39,922 bases of DNA. Source: an uncultured Desulfobacteraceae bacterium (GTDB lineage Bacteria > Desulfobacterota > Desulfobacteria > Desulfobacterales > Desulfobacteraceae). Positions 34,041-39,922 of the stretch are shown in pieces. Each line of letters opens with the position of its first letter. Position 1 is the first letter of the stretch. Made by a program: the position numbers and the translations under genes. The notes below the pieces were generated by a model. That model was not told where the DNA came from. It saw only the letters and a program-made list of their open reading frames with translations, and did not search any database. The stretch is taken from the NCBI GenBank assembly GCA_913041495.1, contig CAJWHT010000030.1, positions 1-39,922 on the forward strand, in the 5' to 3' direction.

Positions 34041-35429
34041 TTGGAAAACATATTAATTGTAGACGATGAAAAGCACTACCCCATGATCATCGGAGAAGTG
34101 CTGGCAGAAGAAGGATACCATACATTTACCGCATCCAGCGGCATGGAAGCCCTGGATATCCTGGATACCCAGTTGATTGACCTGGTTCTCAGCGATGTCA
34201 AAATGCCGGGGATGTCCGGTATTGACCTGCTGGAACGGATCAAGGAAATCAAACCGGATCTACCCGTCATCATCATGACTGCATTCGGCAGTGTGGAAAA
34301 GGCCGTTGAAGCCATGCACAAAGGTGCCTATACCTTTATCCTCAAACCCTTTGAAAATGATGCCCTGATCGCTCACATTGCCAAAGCCCTGTCCATGTAC
34401 AGAATCGTTCAGGAAAATATACTGCTCAAAGACGCCATGCGTTCCCGGTACCAGTTTGACAATATTATCGGTAAAAGCCAGCCCATGCAGGAACTCTACG
34501 GTGTGATACAAAAGGTCGCCCCCACCCAGGCCACGGTGCTTGTGGAGGGGGAAAGCGGCACCGGCAAAGAGCTGGTATCAAGGGCCATTCACTACAACAG
34601 CCTGAGAAAAGACCAGTCCCTGGTTGCCGTGAACTGCTCCGCTTTTGCCGAATCGCTCCTGGAAAGTGAACTGTTCGGCCACGAGAAAGGGGCTTTCACC
34701 GGGGCCGTGAATATGAAAAAAGGCAGGTTCGAGCTGGCCCACAAGGGGACCTTGTTTCTGGATGAAATCGGTGAACTGCCCATGCCCCTCCAGGTAAAAC
34801 TGCTCCGGGTTCTTCAGGAAAAAACCGTTGAGCGGGTGGGCGGCACCTCGTCGATCCCCGTGGACTTCAGACTCATTGCCGCCACCAATAAAACCCTTGA
34901 AGACGAAGTGCGCAATGGCAATTTCAGGGAAGACCTCTACTACCGCCTCAATGTGGTGAAAGCGGTGATGCCTCCCCTGCGCGACCGGCAAGAGGATATC
35001 CCCCTGCTCATTGACCATTTCATAAAAAAATACACCACCGGCCCCGAGTCCGGCGGTACCATTAAAAGCATCGACAAAGAGGCGATTCAACTGTTGTGCG
35101 ACTATGAGTGGAAAGGTAATGTCCGGGAACTTGAAAACGTCATAGAACGATCGGTTATCCTCTCCAGCACCGGCCGGATCACCGCTTCTGATCTGCCGTC
35201 TCACATGCGCCAGACCAATACCAACACCCTGCGTCTCGACGGTATCCCTGAAGGAGTGGGGTTATCTGAGACCCTCGCCGCAGTGGAAAAACGCATGATC
35301 CAGCGCGCCATGGCAATGTCGGGAAATGTCCAGACCAAAGCCGCCCAGATTCTGGGTATCGGTAAAAGCGGACTGAACCAGAAACTCAAAAAATTCAACC
35401 TGGATAAAGAACTCAATCTCAAAAAATAG
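34041..35429 (+). CDS. Sigma-54-dependent response regulator (NtrC/AtoC type)
   Basis: A 462-residue bacterial enhancer-binding protein. Receiver domain with acidic pocket (VDDE) and phospho-aspartate D52 (LSDVKMPG). AAA+ domain with Walker A GESGTGKE (170-177), an intact sigma-54 contact loop GAFTGA (217-222) and Walker B TLFLDEIGE. C-terminal Fis-type helix-turn-helix (NVQTKAAQILGIGKSGLNQKLKKF). The start codon is TTG, supported by AAAGGAG (34026-34032) at good spacing and by the receiver starting ENILIVDDE. It pairs with the kinase upstream. Palindromes and a sigma-54 promoter lie directly after its stop, which makes it the prime candidate activator of that promoter. Confidence 0.94.
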   Translation: MENILIVDDEKHYPMIIGEVLAEEGYHTFTASSGMEALDILDTQLIDLVLSDVKMPGMSGIDLLERIKEIKPDLPVIIMTAFGSVEKAVEAMHKGAYTFILKPFENDALIAHIAKALSMYRIVQENILLKDAMRSRYQFDNIIGKSQPMQELYGVIQKVAPTQATVLVEGESGTGKELVSRAIHYNSLRKDQSLVAVNCSAFAESLLESELFGHEKGAFTGAVNMKKGRFELAHKGTLFLDEIGELPMPLQVKLLRVLQEKTVERVGGTSSIPVDFRLIAATNKTLEDEVRNGNFREDLYYRLNVVKAVMPPLRDRQEDIPLLIDHFIKKYTTGPESGGTIKSIDKEAIQLLCDYEWKGNVRELENVIERSVILSSTGRITASDLPSHMRQTNTNTLRLDGIPEGVGLSETLAAVEKRMIQRAMAMSGNVQTKAAQILGIGKSGLNQKLKKFNLDKELNLKK

Positions 35430-35463
35430 GAAAAATCAAGTCCTATGAACTGAATCCGGGAAC

Positions 35464-35481
35464 GGTTCATTATTTTGAACC
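35464..35481. promoter_or_regulatory. Candidate enhancer-binding site 1
   Basis: GGTTCA-TTATTT-TGAACC, perfect 6-base arms with a 6-base spacer, 34 bases after the response-regulator stop. It shares the core GTTCA-N6-TGAAC with site 2. Its centre is about 209 bases upstream of the -24 element of the sigma-54 promoter, a normal range for enhancer sites. A further lone TGAAC half-site lies at 35449. Confidence 0.75.
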
Positions 35482-35543
35482 AAGCTAAAAATCACATACT
35501 TACAGCGTGTTACCCCAACCCCACCTTTTCAGCCGGCATCAAG

Positions 35544-35561
35544 AGTTCAAAATTTTGAACT
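35544..35561. promoter_or_regulatory. Candidate enhancer-binding site 2
   Basis: AGTTCAAAATTTTGAACT is a perfect 18-base palindrome with the same GTTCA-N6-TGAAC core as site 1. The two centres are 80 bases apart, and this one is about 129 bases upstream of the -24 element. Confidence 0.78.
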
Positions 35562-35678
35562 TTATCCCCGTATTTGAAGCGGCAACTGAGATGTAAAAAG
35601 AAAGACCGCAATCGCGCCAAGAAAAATCAATGTGTTGTTTCGGATAGTTAAAATAAAAAGGAAGGTTTTTAGATACTA

Positions 35679-35695
35679 TTGGCAAGGGAATTGCA
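35679..35695 (+). promoter_or_regulatory. Sigma-54 promoter (-24/-12)
   Basis: TTGGCAAGGGAATTGCA matches the sigma-54 consensus TTGGCACG-N4-TTGCA with one change in the upstream box. GG (35681-35682) and GC (35693-35694) are separated by exactly ten bases. Transcription would start near 35706. Confidence 0.85.
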
Positions 35696-35705
35696 GATTA
35701 GTATC

Positions 35706-35779
35706 TTCACTAACCAAGCGTTAGTTTTTTCATCTTTTTTTCCTTTTCTAAAAAAGGCTGCCAAACGGCAGCCTTTTTT
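35706..35779 (+). ncRNA. Predicted sigma-54-dependent small RNA
   Basis: The expected transcript runs from about 35706 to the T-run of the terminator, roughly 74 bases. It contains a small hairpin (ACTAAC 35709-35714, loop CAAGC, GTTAGT 35720-35725), a pyrimidine-rich single-stranded stretch (35724-35749, including TTTCCTTTT, complementary to AAGGA-type ribosome-binding sites), and a perfect terminator hairpin. No ATG, GTG or TTG lies inside it and the next gene downstream is on the other strand, so it should be non-coding. Existence is inferred from promoter plus terminator; it has not been shown to be expressed. Likely regulator: the enhancer-binding protein at 34041. Confidence 0.65.
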
Positions 35780-35781
35780 AG
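35748..35781. terminator. Bidirectional intrinsic terminator
   Basis: CTAAAAAAGGCTGCC (35748-35762) and GGCAGCCTTTTTTAG (35767-35781) are perfect 15-base reverse complements around an AAAC loop. The T6 run on each strand lets it end both the predicted small RNA (+) and the minus-strand operon whose last gene ends at 35801. Confidence 0.95.
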
Positions 35782-35800
35782 TTTAGGATATTGGGGGATA

Positions 35801-36499
35801 TTATTCTCCAGCCACCCTGGCTTCTGCAATCGCCTTGTACATAGAAGACTGGTTTTCCGTTACGATCTTTTCATACATCTTCAGGCTGGATGCCATATCA
35901 TTTTCAGCAGCATAAATGGATGCCAGGGCGAATCTGGCTTCATCCTTGAGCAGGGAAGAGTGCCCCTTTTCAATGCGAAGATAATAGAACTTCGCCTTTT
36001 GCACATCATCTTTGATCAACGCCAGATTTCCCAGGGCAGACAGGATGAAATTTTCCATCCCGGCGGTATCGTCAAGTGTCTCTAAAGCTTTGCCGTAAAT
36101 CTCATAGGCCTTATCGTAATCCTTGGCGTCAAAGCATATTTTTGCATAGGTCATCAACGCCATCCGCCCGGCACTGGTGTTGGCATATTCGTCGAGAACG
36201 GTATCAAACTGCGCTTTTACAGCCTCATACGCTTTTTGGGGGTCCTGATCCTTTTGAAGAGATTCGCCATAGGCCGTGGTGGCCTTGGCCACCAATTGAG
36301 ACGCCTGGACCTCAGACCGTTTGAAGTTATAGATAACGGCTGAAAAAATTACGCAAACCACAACCACGGCACCGAAAATCAGCCCCAGTTGTTTCTTGTG
36401 GGAAGCGGCAAAGTCCAATCCCCTCACAAGCGCTTCCTGAAAAGGATCCATCTGTTCCAGTTCCCGTTTCCGTTCGTTTGATACGCCTTGATCTGCCAT
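35801..36499 (-). CDS. Tetratricopeptide-repeat protein with N-terminal membrane anchor (YfgM-like)
   Basis: A 232-residue protein: a charged cytoplasmic N-terminus, one membrane helix (about 38-58, QLGLIFGAVVVVCVIFSAVIY) and TPR-like helical repeats (about 70-225, with AYEIYGKALETLDDTAGMENFILSALGNLALIKDDVQKAKFYYLRIE). The layout resembles the YfgM/TPR_21 family, in which the enterobacterial member contacts the SecYEG translocon and periplasmic chaperones. That role is not proven here. AGGA sits only one base from the ATG, a poor ribosome-binding site. Last gene of the iron-linked minus-strand run, 38 bases after the SH3 gene. Confidence 0.75.
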   Translation of the reverse strand: MADQGVSNERKRELEQMDPFQEALVRGLDFAASHKKQLGLIFGAVVVVCVIFSAVIYNFKRSEVQASQLVAKATTAYGESLQKDQDPQKAYEAVKAQFDTVLDEYANTSAGRMALMTYAKICFDAKDYDKAYEIYGKALETLDDTAGMENFILSALGNLALIKDDVQKAKFYYLRIEKGHSSLLKDEARFALASIYAAENDMASSLKMYEKIVTENQSSMYKAIAEARVAGE

Positions 36500-36537
36500 G
36501 TCCTAAATTACCTTATATTTAAGTTAAAAATTACCTG

Positions 36538-36993
36538 TTACCAGACCAGAGAGTTATGAATCCAGCCCACTTCCCCGTCCGCATGTTCAATCTGCAGCCA
36601 ATTGCCCTTTTTCTTTAAGACCTTAAAAGGCACTCCTCGCTCAACCCTGAGTACCACGTTTGATTTTGTGGTGGGTTCGCCCCTGACATTGCACTTGGTT
36701 TTGACCGTGATCACCGCATTGATATTATCCAGCAAAGACTTATGTATCCAGGCCGTATCCCCTTCAAAATCCTTGACTTCATACCATCCCTTTTTCTTGG
36801 AAATCACCAGAAACGGATGATATTTCTCCACCTGCCAAAGCACCTTGTTCTGGGTGCCTGCACCATTTCGAAGATTAGCGATGGACGCTTTCACCGCCAT
36901 CCGCTCTGCTGCGGATGCGGTACTGCCGATCATCCCCGCATAAATGAGCGAGATGACGAGTATTTTCATTAGTCCTTTTAATTTAAAATTCAT
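36538..36993 (-). CDS. Exported protein with two bacterial SH3 domains
   Basis: A 151-residue protein with a signal peptide (hydrophobic core LMKILVISLIYAGMIGSTASA) and two SH3_3-type modules, each with a conserved A-x-L-R-x-G-x/C-N-V-R-G-x-P start: MAVKASIANLRNGAGTQNK, and then VKTKCNVRGEPTTKSN, both ending in GWI-HKS/GWIHNS. Such modules often bind peptidoglycan or peptides. ATG at 36993 has GGAG six bases upstream; ATG at 37005 or 36969 are alternatives. It lies 38 bases after feoB on the same strand, and the reason for that link is unknown. Confidence 0.8.
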   Translation of the reverse strand: MNFKLKGLMKILVISLIYAGMIGSTASAAERMAVKASIANLRNGAGTQNKVLWQVEKYHPFLVISKKKGWYEVKDFEGDTAWIHKSLLDNINAVITVKTKCNVRGEPTTKSNVVLRVERGVPFKVLKKKGNWLQIEHADGEVGWIHNSLVW

Positions 36994-37031
36994 ACCTGAC
37001 TCCATTCATCTTTTCCGCGTTTCGCCCAGGA

Positions 37032-39209
37032 TCATTCGAGCATCATTCCCGCATGGTATACCAGAAAAGCCATCCCCCATGCAACCATGGTGGTATAGCC
37101 CACGTTAAACCATGCCCACTTGGGCGAGGCCTCCCTGTAAATGGTTACCACCGTCGCGAAACAGGGCACGTACAACAACACGAACACCATCATGGACAAG
37201 GCCGACTGGGGTGTCATTCCAGAGGCTTTGAGCGCTTTGGCAAGCGCATCCCCCTCGTCTGCCTGATCATGGCCCACACCGTAAAGCACCCCCATGGTAC
37301 TGACCACCACCTCCTTGGCCACAAATCCGGTGACCAGCGCCACGCTGGCCTGCCAACCGATGCCGATGGGCTTAAATACCGGCTCCAACGCCCTGCCGAT
37401 CATACCGATGTAGGATCCTGCCACCCGCTCCTGCTCCTTTTTGCTCAACAGCGCGGCGACCTTAAGATCCCGTTCGGTTTCAAGGACGCTGACTTGATCC
37501 GGCGCATCAGTACCAAGTTCTTTAATTGCAGTTTCATATTGGGCCTGAACATCGGATACCCCGGCCTCGTAATCCATCGTATAGGTCACCTGCCGCGGAA
37601 AGGTGGACAATACCCAGATAATAACGGACCCCACCAGAATAACACCGCCCATTTTTTTCAGGAACATCTTGCTCCGGTCCCACATATGAATCATCAGGCT
37701 CTTGAGCATGGGAATACGGTACGGGGGCAGCTCCATGACAAAGGGCGCTTCCTCCCCCCTGAATAACAACTTTCTTAAAATTCTTCCCGAAAGAATAGCG
37801 ATGACGATGCCTGCCGCGTAAAGACAAAAGATCACCGTCCCCGCCCTGTGGGCGAAAAAGGTGCCGGCCAGAACGATGTACACGGGTAATCGCGCGGAAC
37901 AGGACATAAAGGGCGTCATCAGAATGGTCAAGATCCTGTCCTTCCTGTTTTCCAGGGCACGGGTGGCCATGATCGCAGGTACGTTGCAGCCAAACCCCAT
38001 CAGCATCGGGATAAAAGATTTGCCGTGGAGCCCGGATGTATGCATGACGCGGTCCATAAGAAAAGCGGCCCTTGCCATGTACCCGGTATCTTCAAACAGG
38101 GCGATGCAGAAAAAGAGGATCAATATGTTGGGAAGAAATATGATTACCGATCCGATCCCGGCAATGATGCCGTCCAGAACAAGCGACTTCAGCAAAGAAG
38201 GCGCCATTGTCTTATCCACCGCACCGGAGATCACGGAGACACCGGCTTCAATCCATTCCATGGGGTAGGCCCCCAGCGTAAAGGTCAGTTGGAACATGGC
38301 CCAGATAAAAAAGATGAACACGGGGATTCCGAAAAATCGGTCCGTCAGGACCAGGTCTATCTGGCGGGACATGTCCACCCGCTTTCTGGTGGTCAATGTC
38401 ACGGCCACCTTCAGTAACCCCTCGATCACCCCATAGCGGTCGTCTGTAAGAACGATTTCAAATTCATCCTGAAACAGGTCGCGAATCCGGGTCCTGCAAG
38501 CCACAGCAGCAGCCAGTACGTCTCCACCGCCGGGAAATTCCACAATATCTTCTTTGATCAGTTTATCGTCTTCAAGCAGTTTTATCGCCTGCCAGCGGGC
38601 CTTTAAGGGATCCGTCTCTCCCACGGCGCCCGCAAGCGCATCACTCACAGTTTCAATACAGGCCTCAATCTCCCGCCCGTACTTCACAGGCCTCGGGGTT
38701 TTCCCCGTCTCAAAGGCCTCAATCTCCTTGAGTGCGGCGGCCAGGATGTCGAAAGTGCCCCTGTTTTTATTGCCCACAGTGAACACCACGGGCAAATCCA
38801 GAAGCTCAGAGAGTTTGTCCGCATGGATCTTCATTCCCTTTGCCTCTGCCATATCCGCCATATTAAGGACAAAGAGGGCCGGACGGCCCAATTCAAGGAT
38901 CTGCAGGGCCAGAAACAGGCTTCTTTCAAGGTTCGACGCGTCAATAATATTTATAACGATATCCGGGGATTCGTTCAGGATATAATCTCTGGCCGTAACT
39001 TCTTCAATGGAGAATGGGGTGAGGCTGTAGGTTCCGGGCAGATCCACCACATTCACCTGTAGATCCTTGTATGTCAGGCGGCCTTCTTTTTTTTCAACGG
39101 TGACACCGGGCCAGTTGCCCACCTTTTGTCTTGCTCCGGTGAGGTTGTTGAAAATGGTCGTCTTACCACAGTTGGGATTGCCGGCCAGGGCAACGGTTAT
39201 AGATTTCAT
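37032..39209 (-). CDS. feoB: Ferrous iron transport protein B
   Basis: A 725-residue Fe(II) transporter. N-terminal GTPase domain: G1 GNPNCGKTT (10-18), the G2 region VGNWPGVTVEKKEG, G3 DLPGTYSL, G4 NMAD (115-118). A helical GDI-like domain is followed by the membrane part with two Gate motifs (GFGCNVPAIMATRALENRKDRIL and the later GWQASVALVTGFVAKEVVVSTMGVLYGVG) and about ten membrane segments. A charged insertion (about 555-605, VSDVQAQYETAIKELGTD...) lies in a loop between segments. It begins two bases after the stop of the upstream Fur-FeoA-FeoA gene, so the two are certainly co-transcribed. Anaerobes rely on Feo for ferrous uptake. Confidence 0.96.
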   Translation of the reverse strand: MKSITVALAGNPNCGKTTIFNNLTGARQKVGNWPGVTVEKKEGRLTYKDLQVNVVDLPGTYSLTPFSIEEVTARDYILNESPDIVINIIDASNLERSLFLALQILELGRPALFVLNMADMAEAKGMKIHADKLSELLDLPVVFTVGNKNRGTFDILAAALKEIEAFETGKTPRPVKYGREIEACIETVSDALAGAVGETDPLKARWQAIKLLEDDKLIKEDIVEFPGGGDVLAAAVACRTRIRDLFQDEFEIVLTDDRYGVIEGLLKVAVTLTTRKRVDMSRQIDLVLTDRFFGIPVFIFFIWAMFQLTFTLGAYPMEWIEAGVSVISGAVDKTMAPSLLKSLVLDGIIAGIGSVIIFLPNILILFFCIALFEDTGYMARAAFLMDRVMHTSGLHGKSFIPMLMGFGCNVPAIMATRALENRKDRILTILMTPFMSCSARLPVYIVLAGTFFAHRAGTVIFCLYAAGIVIAILSGRILRKLLFRGEEAPFVMELPPYRIPMLKSLMIHMWDRSKMFLKKMGGVILVGSVIIWVLSTFPRQVTYTMDYEAGVSDVQAQYETAIKELGTDAPDQVSVLETERDLKVAALLSKKEQERVAGSYIGMIGRALEPVFKPIGIGWQASVALVTGFVAKEVVVSTMGVLYGVGHDQADEGDALAKALKASGMTPQSALSMMVFVLLYVPCFATVVTIYREASPKWAWFNVGYTTMVAWGMAFLVYHAGMMLE

Positions 39210-39211
39210 AC

Positions 39212-39922
39212 TTATCTTTTTTTAGACCTTACGTTTTCCACAAGGATATTCGCCGCCTCTTCCACACGCAGGGAAATATGATATCCTTTCACCACAAGTT
39301 CCAGCGGATCTCTCAAGGGGGCATATTTTTCAACGTAAATACGGGTTCCCCGGTTAATTCCCATCTCCAGCAGGCGGCGCCTAAGCACACTTTCTCCGGA
39401 CACCCGCGCAATGGTGCCTTCCTGTCCGGCTTTCATCTGGCTGAGTTTGAGCATCCCCTCGGGAATTTCTGGCCGCAAAACAGGCGCAGGAGATCCGCTG
39501 TCAAGCTTTTCATGCCCAAGGGACTGAACCCTGATTTTTTCAGCCATGCCGGTTCCGATGACCAACCTGTTATCGCCTGCGGCAATCACCACCTGGCCAC
39601 CGATACCGTTGGTCACCATCTCAATGGTGTCTCCGATCCGAAGCCCCATGGATGAAATACGCAGCTGCATATTCCGGCCCGCATCAACCGCCTTGACCAC
39701 CAGCTTTTCACCGGGTTTGGCCTTGTTCAACGGCACAAGGGAATCCCTGCCCGCCATGCATGCGGCGCAAAGCCCGTAAATTTCCATCTTATGCTGGAGC
39801 ATATAAAAGCCGTAGGCCCTGGCCACCTTCTTCTGGATTTCCTCCATGGCCTCGTCCCGGAACTCAAGAATGGCCCCGCACTTGGTACAGACCATATGAT
39901 CGTGGTGGACCCCCAGCTGCCG
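39212..39922 (-). CDS. Fur-FeoA-FeoA fusion protein, N-terminus outside window
   Basis: The frame stays open to the window edge, and the nine codons before the first internal ATG (39895) read RQLGVHHDH. Joined to MVCTKCG they give the Fur core motif HHDHMVCTKCG, so the apparent ATG start is not the real one. The 236 residues present hold the C-terminal half of a Fur repressor (HHDH at 6-9, CxxC at 12-15 and at 52-55), then two FeoA domains (about 61-135 and 158-232, each with the small SH3-like pattern MGLRIGDTIEMV and MGINRGTRIYVE). Fur senses Fe(II); FeoA assists FeoB. All three sit in one chain with feoB two bases downstream. The Fur DNA-binding half must lie upstream, outside the window. 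Confidence 0.88.
   Translation of the reverse strand, partial: RQLGVHHDHMVCTKCGAILEFRDEAMEEIQKKVARAYGFYMLQHKMEIYGLCAACMAGRDSLVPLNKAKPGEKLVVKAVDAGRNMQLRISSMGLRIGDTIEMVTNGIGGQVVIAAGDNRLVIGTGMAEKIRVQSLGHEKLDSGSPAPVLRPEIPEGMLKLSQMKAGQEGTIARVSGESVLRRRLLEMGINRGTRIYVEKYAPLRDPLELVVKGYHISLRVEEAANILVENVRSKKR

Noticed and set aside
35709-35730. Hairpin ACTAAC/GTTAGT followed by T-run as a terminator for the response regulator
   Set aside because: The 6-bp stem is weak and AT-rich, and it lies just inside the predicted small RNA. The strong terminator is the 15-bp stem at 35748. It could still cause early ending of some transcripts.
1-39922. tRNA or rRNA genes, CRISPR arrays, insertion sequences, prophage genes
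   Set aside because: Looked for in all gaps and found no cloverleaf-like sequence, regular spaced repeats, transposase or phage gene. A covariance-model search was not possible, so a small RNA could be missed.

Overview
The window looks like chromosomal DNA of a Gram-negative Desulfobacterota bacterium, most likely a Desulfobacteraceae-type sulfate reducer. That placement is inferred from gene content and order, not from a marker gene. The evidence is an LpxC outer-membrane gene followed by a DUF4390 gene and an NtrY/NtrX-like pair, a pilMNOPQ cluster, sigma-54 regulators, two hydantoinase/oxoprolinase-family proteins and a Fur/FeoA/FeoB iron module. Coding density is high, third codon positions are GC-rich, and no insertion sequence, prophage, CRISPR array, tRNA or rRNA was seen.

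Layout. 1-3141: the 3' part of a hydantoinase/oxoprolinase gene (+) converging on comM (-). 3391-10609 (+): lpxC, DUF4390, ntrY-like kinase, ntrX-like regulator, rsmD, coaD and a LysR regulator, closed by a strong terminator. 10684-11406 (-): an enoyl-CoA isomerase/hydratase. 11663-15624 (+): hydantoinase, zinc-ribbon histone-deacetylase-like amidohydrolase and EpmA, probably one operon. 15960-18047 (+): a FadL-type outer-membrane protein, a terminator and a TetR regulator. 18057-19866 (-): DUF368 membrane protein and pcm. 20046-21044 (+): a TrkA-domain ion channel with an unusual filter. 21134-21721 (-): 5-formyltetrahydrofolate cyclo-ligase. 21900-26906 (+): serS, threonine synthase, a LysM protein and a TPR lipoprotein, with tight overlaps. 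26925-32364 (-): pilMNOPQ. 32589-35429 (+): a histidine kinase and a sigma-54 response regulator, divergent from pilM. 35801-39922 (-): a Fur-FeoA-FeoA fusion (5' end outside the window), feoB, an SH3 protein and a TPR membrane protein.

The most interesting stretch is the 371-base gap at 35430-35800, directly downstream of the sigma-54 response regulator. It holds two palindromes with the same half-sites and spacing (GTTCA-N6-TGAAC), then a near-consensus sigma-54 promoter (GG-N10-GC), then about 75 bases with no start codon that end in a perfect 15-bp intrinsic terminator. This reads as an enhancer-controlled, sigma-54-dependent small RNA beside its likely activator. The layout resembles CbrB-CrcZ in Pseudomonas and LuxO-Qrr in Vibrio, but the sequence and neighbours differ.

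Other notable points are the Fur-FeoA-FeoA fusion upstream of feoB, an NtrX-like protein lacking the GAFTGA loop, the hydantoinase/deacetylase/EpmA operon, and several perfect palindromes in promoter regions.
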